From the NCBI GenBank assembly GCA_964568875.1, contig CAZMSH010000007.1, forward strand, positions 62,001-126,000: a DNA stretch of 64,000 bases, given 5' to 3'. Origin of the DNA: SLNP01 sp964568875 (GTDB taxonomy: Bacteria > Bacteroidota > Bacteroidia > Bacteroidales > VadinHA17). The position numbers and the translations under genes were made by a program. Below, one piece after another: positions 1 through 9,300 of this stretch. Each line of letters opens with the position of its first letter. The stretch's first letter is position 1. Under the pieces are notes generated by a model, which made no database searches, was not told where the DNA came from, and worked only from the letters and a program-made list of their open reading frames with translations.

Positions 1-963
1 GTTATCCTCCATTTGGGGCATACTGCCGGTGATGATATTAATGTTATATGATATTGCCAGTTCGGCAAATCTTTTGACAATCTCTTCCGTGTATCCGGCA
101 AGTTTTCTGATTGCTTCCGGCTCGGTAAGATGGTTGTAGTCTGCCATCAACGGCGCATGAAAAAACTCGGGGAACAACGCAAAATCAGATCTGTATCCTG
201 ATACTGCATCTACAAAAAATTCAGCCTGTTGCATTAGCTCATCAAGGTCTTTGTATAATCTCATCTGCCATTGTATCAATCCTAACCTGATTGTAACCCT
301 TTTAATGGCAGTTGTATCTGAGCTTTTCTCATAGTAAACGTTGTCCCATTCAAGAAGCACTGCAAATTCCTCTGACTCTTTATCCCCTTCAAGATAGCCG
401 CGAATTATTCTTACAGGATGAAAGTCATTCGACATCTGAAAGTCAAGCACCGGATCCTGGATCTCTTTTCTTCTCACTTTGTCAATGTACTCGCGGGGAG
501 AGAGCTTGTCTGAGTAGAGGTGGTAGTTTGGAATACGGCCGCCAAAAACTATCCCTTTAAGGTTTAATTTTTCGCAGAGCTCTTTTCTGTAATCATACAG
601 ACGCCTTCCAAGCCGCAGTCCGCGAAAATCCGGACTGATAAAAACATCTATTCCATACAGCTTGTCGCCTTTTGGAGCGTGTGTATTAAATGTATAATTG
701 CCAGTTATCTCTTTATAGGTGTGTTTGTCGTCAAATTTTGATGAATCGATAATGATTGAAAGAGCACAACCTGCAAGTTCATCGTTTAACTTAATACCCA
801 CCTGACCTTCAGGAAATTTAGCAATAAGGTTCTTTATATGATTTTCTTTCCAGTATGCTCCTTCCATATTGGAATATGATTCAATCATCACTTTCTTTAT
901 ATCATCATAATCTTCCGGTTTAAGAAAAACGATTTCAATGTTCTCTATTGAATCAATATTCAT
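1..963 (-). CDS. GNAT acetyltransferase / carbon-nitrogen hydrolase fusion (3' end outside window)
   Basis: The frame is open from an ATG at 963 to the window edge, giving 321 residues with no stop. Residues 1-190 look like a GNAT acyltransferase: RGLRLGRR at about 114-121 fits the acetyl-CoA pyrophosphate loop. From about residue 222 a nitrilase-fold domain begins (RLGLIQWQM), and DFALFPEFF puts the likely catalytic Glu at 266; the Lys and Cys of the triad would lie beyond the edge. This domain order is known from bifunctional GNAT/C-N hydrolase proteins that probably act on small amides; the substrate is not known. The start is supported by the N-terminal GNAT fold beginning directly after it. 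It is the upstream-most leftward gene seen here and its partners lie outside the window. Confidence 0.85.
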   Translation of the reverse strand, partial: MNIDSIENIEIVFLKPEDYDDIKKVMIESYSNMEGAYWKENHIKNLIAKFPEGQVGIKLNDELAGCALSIIIDSSKFDDKHTYKEITGNYTFNTHAPKGDKLYGIDVFISPDFRGLRLGRRLYDYRKELCEKLNLKGIVFGGRIPNYHLYSDKLSPREYIDKVRRKEIQDPVLDFQMSNDFHPVRIIRGYLEGDKESEEFAVLLEWDNVYYEKSSDTTAIKRVTIRLGLIQWQMRLYKDLDELMQQAEFFVDAVSGYRSDFALFPEFFHAPLMADYNHLTEPEAIRKLAGYTEEIVKRFAELAISYNINIITGSMPQMEDN

Positions 964-1103
964 GTTTGTCTCCATATCTGCAAGTTGTTTTTTGTTACTT
1001 AGCCATAAGTCAGGCAGAGGCTAAATATACAAAAAATCATGATAATGAGAAAATTAGCAACCAGGACAGTCAGAGAATCAACAGATTGGAAGATGTTTTA
1101 ATG

Positions 1104-1151
1104 AGCAGATCAGAAGATTAGTTGAATAGTAGATCAGCAGATTGTTTGAAT
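1104..1151. repeat. two tandem 24-bp imperfect repeats
   Basis: Positions 1104-1127 and 1128-1151 are two adjacent 24-base units that match at 20 of 24 positions. They lie in the gap between the leftward propeller lipoprotein (ends 1240) and the GNAT fusion (starts 963). No reading frame or hairpin explains them. Confidence 0.6.
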
Positions 1152-1239
1152 GGATGGCCAGCTGAATGGCTGATGAATTTTCCAGTTGAGAAGTAATGGG
1201 CAGGGTAGTAATCTGCAACAGGGTTTAGGCGGCTTTATT

Positions 1240-2238
1240 TCATTTGTTAATGTAAACCCCGTCGCCGGTTCCGATCCATATTCCGTTATCAGGAGCCTGT
1301 TCGATGGTGAAAACGCCGGATTGTGTGAATGTAGTATTGTCGACAATCCAGTCTTTACCGTTGTAAACGGCGAAGCCATCGTAAGCCAAACACCAGATGT
1401 TGTCTTCATGATCGATTGTGAGGGATTTGATGCAGGTATGGTCGTCAAAACTGAGTTGCCTGGTGTTTTTTCCGTCGAAGACAAATACCTGAGGTCCGGA
1501 GTTAACCCACAAACTTGACAATGAATAATCTATTGCGCCGCAAATCTCATTTCTGCTGTTAACCTTGAGGTTCCCGAAATAATATGGAGTGAAGCCAAGG
1601 TCGTCAGCAGAATAGTTTTTCCATTTACTTCCCGAGATTCTTATGACTGACGCCTCTGTTACCGTCTCTCCCAGGGCAAGCCAGATATTGTCGTCATGGT
1701 CGACCTCGATGCTCTGTACAAAATTTACCGGCAGAGCTGAATTTTCGGGGGTGTAGACCGTAAACTGTGATCCGTCGTACCTGACTATTCCTCCCTGGCG
1801 GAACCTGCAGGAGGTGAACCAGATGTTGTCTTTTGAATCTATTGAGATGGAGCTGACATAATCCTCGGGCATAGGACTGTTGCTTGCATTGTAAAGTGTA
1901 AATTCCTGTCCGTCATATTTTAGCAGTCCTTCTCCTCCCAGCCAGATGTTGTCATGGCTGTCAATCTTAAGATCCCATGCAATGAATTCGGCAGGCATTT
2001 CTGAGTTGGAAGGATTGTAAACGGTTGTGCTGCCGTTGGAATATTTTATCAGTCCCTGTTTGAAGGTTCCTATCCAGGCATTGCCTTTTGAGTCGAATCC
2101 GATGGCGGTTACGAAGTATCCTTCAAGAATATGGGTGCTGAAGTTCGTACTGGGGTTACCCGTTTTAACAGGACCGTTCCATTTCTCGCAGGCTGTCAGC
2201 ATGCAGGTCAGTGCGATCAGGAAGGTAAATTTCTTCAT
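1240..2238 (-). CDS. lipoprotein with two-component-regulator-type propeller repeats
   Basis: The start at 2238 is preferred over one 21 bases upstream because it gives a compact lipoprotein signal, with lipobox LTAC and the cysteine at residue 17. The rest is built from repeats of the form DSKGNAWIGT, DSHDNIWLGG, DSKDNIWFTS and DHDDNIWLAL, each followed by a YDG-type strand. These are the Reg_prop propeller blades known from Bacteroidota hybrid sensors and free-standing lipoproteins. Blades run over most of residues 40-332. There is no kinase or DNA-binding domain, so this is probably an envelope-anchored binding or sensing propeller. The ligand cannot be told from the sequence. Confidence 0.85.
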   Translation of the reverse strand: MKKFTFLIALTCMLTACEKWNGPVKTGNPSTNFSTHILEGYFVTAIGFDSKGNAWIGTFKQGLIKYSNGSTTVYNPSNSEMPAEFIAWDLKIDSHDNIWLGGEGLLKYDGQEFTLYNASNSPMPEDYVSSISIDSKDNIWFTSCRFRQGGIVRYDGSQFTVYTPENSALPVNFVQSIEVDHDDNIWLALGETVTEASVIRISGSKWKNYSADDLGFTPYYFGNLKVNSRNEICGAIDYSLSSLWVNSGPQVFVFDGKNTRQLSFDDHTCIKSLTIDHEDNIWCLAYDGFAVYNGKDWIVDNTTFTQSGVFTIEQAPDNGIWIGTGDGVYINK

Positions 2239-2256
2239 GGCCAGGTATTTATAATA

Positions 2257-2264
2257 CAAATATA
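2257..2264 (-). promoter_or_regulatory. possible Bacteroidota -7 box (TATATTTG)
   Basis: On the minus strand this reads TATATTTG, a perfect match to the Bacteroidota sigma-ABfr -7 consensus TAnnTTTG. It lies 19 bases upstream of the chosen start of the propeller lipoprotein at 2238. The -33 element about 19 bases further upstream is poor, so the call rests on one box. Confidence 0.35.
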
Positions 2265-2314
2265 TTACAAAGATGGTTTTTTCAGGGTTTAAGTTGCGTG
2301 AATAATTTCTGCAC

Positions 2315-3232
2315 TTAATTATATGTCGTTACCGATGCGAAGGTTCGGCCGATGCCTTTACTGTATCTGAAAGCGGGGTAGCCGAAAATGACCAGCAGGC
2401 CCTCGCGGCTGGTATATTTAATGCCATATTTCTCCCTCAGCCGGCGGGCTCCGCGGTTCTGAATAAAGGGGTGTACGGCACCAAGCATGCAGGTGCCCAG
2501 GCCAAGTGATTCGCCGGCGTACATTGCAGTTGTGGCAGCTATCAGGGGGTCGGCAGGGTCGGCCCATGGGGAACCATAAAAGTACATGACAAGCGGGGCA
2601 TCGTAGGTAACAGCGTTTTTTCCTCTTTTCAGGTTTCCGGGATAGATGCTGAAGAGGGGTCTTATGAAGTTTTTGAAGAGCTCATCGTTGGCCTTGCCCC
2701 AGAAGGGACGCATCACAGCAAGAAACCAGGGCGATACGAACCACTTCATCTTCTCAAGCATCTTGCAGAAGTCGGCTACGAATTCGCGTGATTTTTCAAC
2801 ATCGTCGAAAATGAGCACATTTACATCTGACGGAGGGAGACCCATTGGAGAAGTCCTGGCCGCAGCCAGAATCTTATCGATAACCTCCGGTTCAACAGGT
2901 TTGTTTTGAAATTCACGTACCGACCGGCGCCGCTTAAGCAGGTTGAAAAACTGGTTGTAGTCAGCTGCCTCTTTAGCTGTTGGCAGTGTCATCAGATCGT
3001 CGGGCGAGAGGGTTCGGCCTGTGACTGTTATAGCGTCGTGAGGACAGATTGCCATGCAGTGGCCGCAGCCGATGCATCCGAAAAGGGGACTGTCGCTCAC
3101 GGCTGGTTTACCATCTGACATTATCAGGGTGTTGTCACCGCAAACCGTAACACATAGTCCGCAACCATCGCACTTTTCAAGGTCGATGGTTACCTTGCCG
3201 GGGTCCTTTGTTCTCGAGGTAGGTATTGCCAT
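2315..3232 (-). CDS. nitroreductase with N-terminal 2x[4Fe-4S] ferredoxin domain
   Basis: The start at 3232 begins MAIPTSRTK just before the ferredoxin domain; an ATG 27 bases upstream is possible. Residues 15-65 hold two four-cysteine clusters (CDGCGLCVTVC and CIGCGHCMAIC), each expected to bind [4Fe-4S]. From about residue 95 (RRRSVREFQNKPV) a nitroreductase FMN-binding domain runs to the C-terminus. The family uses flavin to reduce nitro, quinone or related substrates; the fused ferredoxin suggests electrons come from reduced ferredoxin rather than NAD(P)H, as in anaerobes. No signal peptide is seen, so it is cytoplasmic. A Crp/Fnr regulator starts divergently at 3344, and a second nitroreductase-type gene follows that regulator. 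Confidence 0.9.
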   Translation of the reverse strand: MAIPTSRTKDPGKVTIDLEKCDGCGLCVTVCGDNTLIMSDGKPAVSDSPLFGCIGCGHCMAICPHDAITVTGRTLSPDDLMTLPTAKEAADYNQFFNLLKRRRSVREFQNKPVEPEVIDKILAAARTSPMGLPPSDVNVLIFDDVEKSREFVADFCKMLEKMKWFVSPWFLAVMRPFWGKANDELFKNFIRPLFSIYPGNLKRGKNAVTYDAPLVMYFYGSPWADPADPLIAATTAMYAGESLGLGTCMLGAVHPFIQNRGARRLREKYGIKYTSREGLLVIFGYPAFRYSKGIGRTFASVTTYN

Positions 3233-3343
3233 AATAAGATTGTTTCTATAAAAGTACATGAGATTTTTTCAGCGACATCAGTTTTATCAATGAATTTTAA
3301 AACTTTAACTTAGTGCACACAATTAAATACCCCGACCTTACCC

Positions 3344-3934
3344 TTGCAGCAAGGAATTAAGATAGCCGATCTGAGAAACTTTGTAGAGAAGTTAGTGCCT
3401 CTGGGAGATGAAGAGTTTGATGCTTTTGCCAGATGCCTCAGACTAAGGGTTCTGAAAAAGAAGGAGAACCTGATCAATGAAGGAGAGATATGTTCGAGAA
3501 TCGGTTTCTTCACGGAGGGTTATTTCAGGTTCTACCACATTGATATTAACGGGAATGAGATTACAAGTGACTTCCACTTTTCACCCGGATTCATAACCTC
3601 ATATACCAGTTTCCTTACCGGCAGTCCGTCACGCACAAATGTACAGGCACTTGAGCCGATGGAGGTCATGGAGATAGGCAAAACCAGCCTTTATAGCCTC
3701 TATTCAGAGTATCCGTTGATTGAAAGGCTTGGTCGTCTTATGGCCGAACATGTCTTCATCACATCTGAGAGGCATTTGATGATGATTCTGAACCAGACAG
3801 CTGAAACGCGTTACAGGTTGCTGCTCGATAAGTATCCCCACTATGTCGGCAAAATACCGTTGCAGTACATTGCATCATATCTCGGTATCACCCAGGAGAC
3901 CCTAAGCAGAATGAGAAAATCGATCGGGGGGTGA
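3344..3934 (+). CDS. Crp/Fnr family transcriptional regulator
   Basis: A cyclic-nucleotide-binding-type jelly roll occupies residues 20-120 (LINEGEICSRIGFFTEGYFRFY) and a helix-turn-helix lies at the C-terminus (IPLQYIASYLGITQETLSRM). At 196 residues it matches the short Bacteroidota Crp/Fnr type. There is no N-terminal cysteine cluster, so it does not look like an oxygen-sensing FNR. The start is a TTG at 3344; an in-frame stop at 3311 rules out a much longer protein. It lies divergent to the ferredoxin-nitroreductase and 74 bases before the Acg-like gene, so it plausibly controls both, for instance in response to redox or nitrosative stress. That link is an inference from position. Confidence 0.88.
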   Translation: MQQGIKIADLRNFVEKLVPLGDEEFDAFARCLRLRVLKKKENLINEGEICSRIGFFTEGYFRFYHIDINGNEITSDFHFSPGFITSYTSFLTGSPSRTNVQALEPMEVMEIGKTSLYSLYSEYPLIERLGRLMAEHVFITSERHLMMILNQTAETRYRLLLDKYPHYVGKIPLQYIASYLGITQETLSRMRKSIGG

Positions 3935-4008
3935 TTTTTTGACATTTGTCAAAAGTCTCTCCTTATATGGTCGATAGCTTTGCCGGTGTAATTAATCACC
4001 AAAAAGCT

Positions 4009-5139
4009 ATGAAAACCATATTAAATCCATTAATCATTTTAATCACTACTACCATGTTAAACAGTTGCATTGCATCAAGACAGAGTATCAGTCATGTAAC
4101 CTATACTGACGATACCACAATGGAAATCATTCGCTACGCCTCACTGGCTGGAAGTTCACACAACACACAGCCCTGGCTGGTTGACGTGGTGAGCGATACC
4201 CTTATTCATATCAGAGCCGATTACACAAGAAAGCTGCAGGTAGTCGATCCTACAGCCAGAGGACTCTACATCTCGCTTGGCGCCTTTATCGAGAACATGT
4301 GCCAGGCTGCACTTTCTTTCGGTTTTGATCCGCAGGTGCACCTTACCATAGGTGAGAGCAGGGACAACCTGGTTGCCGAAGTCATTCTTACACCAATATT
4401 CTCTTCAGGTAATGAATCCGTTACAGAAGAGAGGTCCGTTACACCAGGCATTGAAAAGGATATGCTGAGAAAACTTGAGGAGAGGAGTACACTGCGCATC
4501 CCTTTCAATGAGGATGAGATCAGCATCGCCCACATTGAGAAGATTACGGGAGGTATAACCAATGGTTATCATTTTATTCCGGCAGCCTCTGCTGAAGGTA
4601 AATATATTTCAAGCGTCACTTCAGAAGCATACAGGCAACAGTCTAACGATGAGGCTGCCAAGAATGAGCTTACCGGGTGGATAAGATTCTCGAACAGCGA
4701 TGTGCGGAAGAGGCGTGACGGGCTTACCACATCGGGCATGGGCATAAACGGTTTTGCCGGTTTCATCGTCAGCAGGGTCTACAAGCCTGAAGACTCAAAG
4801 AAGCAATCTTTTGTCGATACCGGAGTTGAAAAGGCCAGGCTTCAGACTGAGAAGTGCGGGGGCTGGCTTGTAATCACACAGACAGATGATACTCCAGTAA
4901 ACTGGATAGCCACAGGCAGGCTTTATCAGCGTACGCATCTTGAGTGCAGGGACCTTATGATAGGGCTGCACCCTATGAACCAGATGATTGAGGTGGAGAA
5001 TTTTGAAGAAGATGCGAACATGTTTCTTAATCTCGGCGGCAGGATACAGTTTGTTGCCCGCATTGGCTATGTCGACAGCTATCCATCTCCGGTCAGTGTC
5101 AGAAGAGATGTTTCAGAGTTTACAACAGACCTGAGGTAG
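4009..5139 (+). CDS. Acg-like nitroreductase-family lipoprotein
   Basis: The ATG at 4009 gives a lipoprotein signal ending MLNSC (cysteine about residue 20); longer versions from 3946 place this hydrophobic stretch internally and are unlikely. Residues 35-55 hold SSHNTQPWLV, the hallmark FMN-binding start of the Acg/nitroreductase-like family. Later segments (TSGMGINGFAG, GWLVITQTDDTP, HPMNQMIEV) fit the same family. Acg proteins are a split nitroreductase fold that may store or sequester flavin rather than act as a full enzyme. The lipid anchor suggests a membrane-bound, probably periplasmic, form. It follows the Crp/Fnr gene on the same strand and is likely co-regulated. Confidence 0.8.
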   Translation: MKTILNPLIILITTTMLNSCIASRQSISHVTYTDDTTMEIIRYASLAGSSHNTQPWLVDVVSDTLIHIRADYTRKLQVVDPTARGLYISLGAFIENMCQAALSFGFDPQVHLTIGESRDNLVAEVILTPIFSSGNESVTEERSVTPGIEKDMLRKLEERSTLRIPFNEDEISIAHIEKITGGITNGYHFIPAASAEGKYISSVTSEAYRQQSNDEAAKNELTGWIRFSNSDVRKRRDGLTTSGMGINGFAGFIVSRVYKPEDSKKQSFVDTGVEKARLQTEKCGGWLVITQTDDTPVNWIATGRLYQRTHLECRDLMIGLHPMNQMIEVENFEEDANMFLNLGGRIQFVARIGYVDSYPSPVSVRRDVSEFTTDLR

Positions 5140-5209
5140 CAAGGTGTGAAGCCTGCTCCAGGTATTTCAGCCTGACACTTAAGAATCATGTCTGTAAGGT
5201 AAATAAAAG

Positions 5210-5245
5210 AAAAACTGGCACGGATCCATTTCCGCGCCGGTTTTT
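5210..5245. terminator. bidirectional rho-independent terminator
   Basis: A 15-base arm at 5210-5224 pairs with 5231-5245 across a 6-base loop, with one G-U pair and one mismatch. The outer bases are a run of A on one side and T on the other, giving a U tail in both directions. It lies between two convergent genes (ends at 5139 and 5276), so it can serve both. Confidence 0.75.
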
Positions 5246-5275
5246 ACATTTTCTGCAAAGCTCCTGGTTCCTTTC

Positions 5276-6199
5276 CTACAAAGGTTTTACAGGAACACAG
5301 ATGTCGACTGTAAAACGGCCATCTTTCGGCTCTTCGGGATACATCTCAAAGCAGGGCTTGTCGTCAGGCTGATAGCCGCTTTCAGGGAACCACTGGCCAT
5401 AGAGCCATTCCCAAGCCTGCTGAAATTGAGTTGCATCTACATTAAATCGGGCAATGACATATTTAGCTGCTTCAAGATCCATTTTGCCAACTTCCCCATC
5501 AGTCTTGGTGCCGGGAGGGACTGTAATGCAAACGCTCATTCTGAGTTTGTCCTCACCAGTGATATTCGGATCGTCGTGGTAAATCACCAGTGACCTGAAA
5601 TCAGGACCGCCGATAAGTCCACGCGGCCCCGCCCACGAAAACAATTTGTTCCACAATCCCTCAAAAAGTTTTTCATTTCCTTTATACGGACCGATATGCC
5701 TTACATAGGCGAGATTCATTTTAGGAAGATTTTTAACTTCCACGCTCTTTAATAATTCCATATTTGACCTCCATTTTATTGAATTAGTACTCTGGCAAAA
5801 GTACATGGAGGCTCTTTCTCCGGCTTGATCCTTTTTGCCATTCAGTTGACTTATATTGCTATTTTCTTTTTTTGCACGCCTATACCGGGAGGCAGACATT
5901 CCGAACTGATTCTTGAAGTTTCTCGAGAAAATTGAGATGTCTGAGAATCCACATTTCTGGGCAATACTACTTATGCTTTCACCAGGATTATAGATAAGCA
6001 GAGTGGCAGCTTTTTCAAGTCGTATTCTCTGAATGAACTGGAATGGGGTCTCGCCGACCGCTCCCTGAAATATGCGGTTAAAATGGAACTTTGAAAAGTT
6101 TGCTGCTGCTGCCAGTTCATCAAGGGTCAGGGGATTTCCATAGTTAGCCTCAATATAGTCGAAGGCTTTGTTTATCCTGGAGATATATTCCTGAATCAT
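5276..6199 (-). CDS. AraC-family regulator with C-terminal GyrI-like effector domain
   Basis: Residues 1-105 form the two-helix-turn-helix AraC DNA-binding domain at the N-terminus (LTLDELAAAANFSKFHFNRIFQ; ISSIAQKCGFSDISIFSRNF). From about residue 150 a GyrI-like/Rob-type effector domain follows (VEVKNLPKMNLAYVRHIGPY). This order is typical of Rob/SoxS-like regulators that bind small hydrophobic compounds. At 307 residues it is a normal length. A strong GGAGG sits six bases before an internal ATG at 5761, with TACTTTTG at 5796-5803 on the same strand, so separate expression of the effector domain is conceivable but unproven. It ends at a shared terminator with the Acg-like gene. Confidence 0.9.
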   Translation of the reverse strand: MIQEYISRINKAFDYIEANYGNPLTLDELAAAANFSKFHFNRIFQGAVGETPFQFIQRIRLEKAATLLIYNPGESISSIAQKCGFSDISIFSRNFKNQFGMSASRYRRAKKENSNISQLNGKKDQAGERASMYFCQSTNSIKWRSNMELLKSVEVKNLPKMNLAYVRHIGPYKGNEKLFEGLWNKLFSWAGPRGLIGGPDFRSLVIYHDDPNITGEDKLRMSVCITVPPGTKTDGEVGKMDLEAAKYVIARFNVDATQFQQAWEWLYGQWFPESGYQPDDKPCFEMYPEEPKDGRFTVDICVPVKPL

Positions 6200-6267
6200 T
6201 TGCCGGTCAATTCTTGTCGTTTTGAGCTAACAAATATAGGAAAATCCCTGCCCGTTAAATTTGTATG

Positions 6268-6302
6268 AAAAAAATCCGGCGCAACAACAGAGCTGCGCCG
6301 GA
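6268..6302 (-). terminator. rho-independent terminator of the Tricorn-like gene
   Basis: On the minus strand a perfect 9-bp stem (6294-6302 with 6275-6283) with a 10-base loop is followed by seven T (6268-6274). It begins 35 bases past the stop of the Tricorn-like protease gene. Confidence 0.85.
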
Positions 6303-6336
6303 CTAATACAAAAAACTGATAAATGAAAAGAAAAGG

Positions 6337-9300
6337 TTATCTCCTTATGGGGTAAGGCGGCCGCACCGGATCTTTCGGCGGATTCTTCTTAAGCTCCTGC
6401 ATAATGATCTCAATGGCTTTCAGCAGCTGCGGGTCTTTGCCGGCAATAACTTCTTTCGGCCACATCTCGACCTCAACATCGGGTGGTACTCCGACATTTT
6501 CAACAATGAATCCTTCTTCTTCCGTCCAGATAGCCAGGTTGGGTGCTGTGATCGACCCGCCGTCCATCAGCTCCGGGTATCCCATGGTTCCTACCAGTCC
6601 GCCCCAGGTGCGCTTGCCCACCAGCGGCCCCATCTCAAACTTCCTGAACATCCAGGGCAGCATATCGCCGCCTGAGCCTGCCGTCTCGTCGATTATCATC
6701 ACACGTGGTCCCTGAATCGAGGCGTTGGGAGTCTTCATATCGACACCGTGGCGGAAGTTCCAGTGTGCCTGGTACTGCCTTGACAACAGGTCGATGTAGT
6801 AATCGGCTATAAGACCGCCTCCGTTGAAGCGCTCGTCAATGATGATGGCCTTCTTGTCTATCTGCGGATAGAAGTAGCGCTTAAAGTACTCATGGCCCGC
6901 CGTCGTGGTGTTTGGAACGTAGACATACGCCACCTGTCCGTTCGTGGCTTCATGCACGAACTTCAGATTACCCTCAACCCAGTCACGGTTTCTGAGAGCC
7001 GACTCACTGCCCACAGGAACCACCTGTACCGTGCGTGAGCCGGTGCGGTTCGGATTGGGTCCGATAGTCAGTTCGACTATCTTGCCCGAGGTATTTTCAA
7101 AGAAGCTGTATATATTGTCAGCAGCGGTAAGCTCCCTTCCGTTGACGCCCAGGATGTACTCACCCACAGAGGCGTTGATGCCGGGCTCGGTGAGTGGCGA
7201 CCTCAGCGAAGGATTCCAGTTGAGACCGCCATATATCTTCTTCAGCTGGTAGCGGTTGCTGACGATCTCAAAGTCAGCACCGAGGAGGCCGCCCGGAACA
7301 CTCTCCGATGAGGTAAGGCGATCACCTCCACCAACCCTGTGGTGCCCGACGCCGATCTCACTGCACATCCACTGAATTAATCTGTTCAGATCACTGCGTG
7401 TAGTCAGGTGCGGCAAAAAGGGTTCGTACTTTTTCTTCATCGCCGGCCAGTTGGCGCCATGCATACCCGGGTCGTAGAAATAGTCGCGGTTAACGCGCCA
7501 CGCCTCATCAAATATCTGCGCCCATTCAGTCACCGGGTCGATGCGCACCTCAAGCGCACCGGTATTGATAACACCCCGGCCCGGTTCGGCCTTCTCGCCG
7601 GCATTGCATATGCCCCACGTATTGCCGCTGCGGTAAAGCATCTTCTTCCCGTCGGCCGAAAGAATGTAATTACTCAGTTGCATCACTTCACTGTCGCGCC
7701 GCCTGTTGAGGTCATACTTCCGCATGGTACTCTGCCGCGGATTATCGTAAGAACCAACCACATACAGAATCTCGCCCTCCTTAGCACTGCCAAGCTGGCT
7801 GTAGTTCCCCGCGCTGACAGGCACGTTAATAATGCGGTCTGTAATACCTTCAAAGTCAATCTGCAGTGCTGCAGGCTTTTGCGCGCCTGCTGTTGTCTCT
7901 TTTTTGTCGGGAACCGGGGCCTCCTCGTCACTCTCACGCGCAAGAGGCGAAACAGTGTTTTTCTGCAATGTGACAAGGTAAATGGCATTGGTGGAACGCA
8001 TATCGTGACGTGTCTGGTCGAACCAGTTGATAACCGGACCGGCATCGGTGGAGGCAAAGAAGTAGAGGTATTTACCGCTTTTGTCGAATATCGGCTCTGT
8101 AGCATCGCTCAGTCCGTCAGTGAGTTCGTATGACTTACCTTCATCAACGGAATAGATCATTATCTTCCGGAAGTGAGTCGGCAATACCTTTGTGTAGACT
8201 ATCCATCGCGAGTCGTACGACCAGTCGCCGTGCTGGTTCCTGAATGCGCCGGGGATGTAAAGCTCGTCAGCATCTATCTTTTTAATATTGCCGGAAGCCA
8301 CATCGAGGATGTATAAATTACGGGCATTGTCGACATAGGTGATTTTCTGTCCGTTAGGAGACCATTTCGGATTGGCATAGAAGCCTGTTCCGGTAAGTTT
8401 GTAACTGCGGGCAGGTTCTTTTCCGTCCTGTGTCCTGATATTCAGCTGGTACTCACCAGACTCATCAGAGATGTATGCTATGCTTTTACCGTCGGGTGAC
8501 CAGGAGGGAAATTTTTCATGCGCCCCGGTGGTGAGGGTTATGTTACGCGGATCTCCCTTTTCGGCGGGAGCCGTGATTATCTCACCACGGTAGCCGAAGA
8601 CAGCCCTGGCGCCGGCAGGTGATATGTCAGCACTGCGTATGTTACCGGCACCGCTGACGTATCTTGGTCTTAGCTCGAGCAGGTCGGCGGCAATGCCGAT
8701 GGTCAGTTTTGCGGCTTTGGCGGTGTTGAGATCATAGAGATGCAGATAGCCGCCCTGCTCGAAGGCAATCTTCCCGGTTCCTGCAGAAACATTAAGAATC
8801 GGGAAGTCAGTGAAGCTGGTAAGCTGTGTTATTGCTTTGGTACCTGTGTGGTAGGAGAAGAGGTTAAACTCGCCGTTGCGGTCGCTGATGAAGTAGACCT
8901 TGTCGCCTATCCACATCGGCTGCATGTCGTTGGAGCGGCCTTCGGGCTGCGGTATCTTCACCACCGAATGGTCGGTGAAGCTGAAGAGCCATATCTCCGA
9001 GACTGTGCCTCCGCGGTAGTTCTTCCACTGTTGCGAACGCTCGGGGATAGGGGTATATGCCATCTGTTTGCCGTCGGGTGAATAAGATGCGTACCAGGCG
9101 TTGGGAATGACCAGTTGCGTAGGGTAGCCTCCTTCAACAGGCACGGTGAAGAGCTGATAGTACCGGGTGGTGTGAACGTTACGCTGCGAAGCGAAGAGCA
9201 CGGCCTTACCATCGGGCGTGAAGCTTCTGGCAATATCGGTTCCGGGGTGCCAGGTGAGACGCTTTGGCACTCCTCCCTCCACGGGAACCACGAATACGTC

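Noticed and set aside
7683..8105. 140-codon minus-strand frame overlapping the Tricorn-like gene in another phase
   Set aside because: It is a phase shadow on the same strand with no start context and an arginine-rich, featureless product.
7408..8133. 241-codon open frame opposite the Tricorn-like gene
   Set aside because: It lies wholly within a well-supported gene on the other strand and has no recognisable domain; the composition of the real gene explains it.
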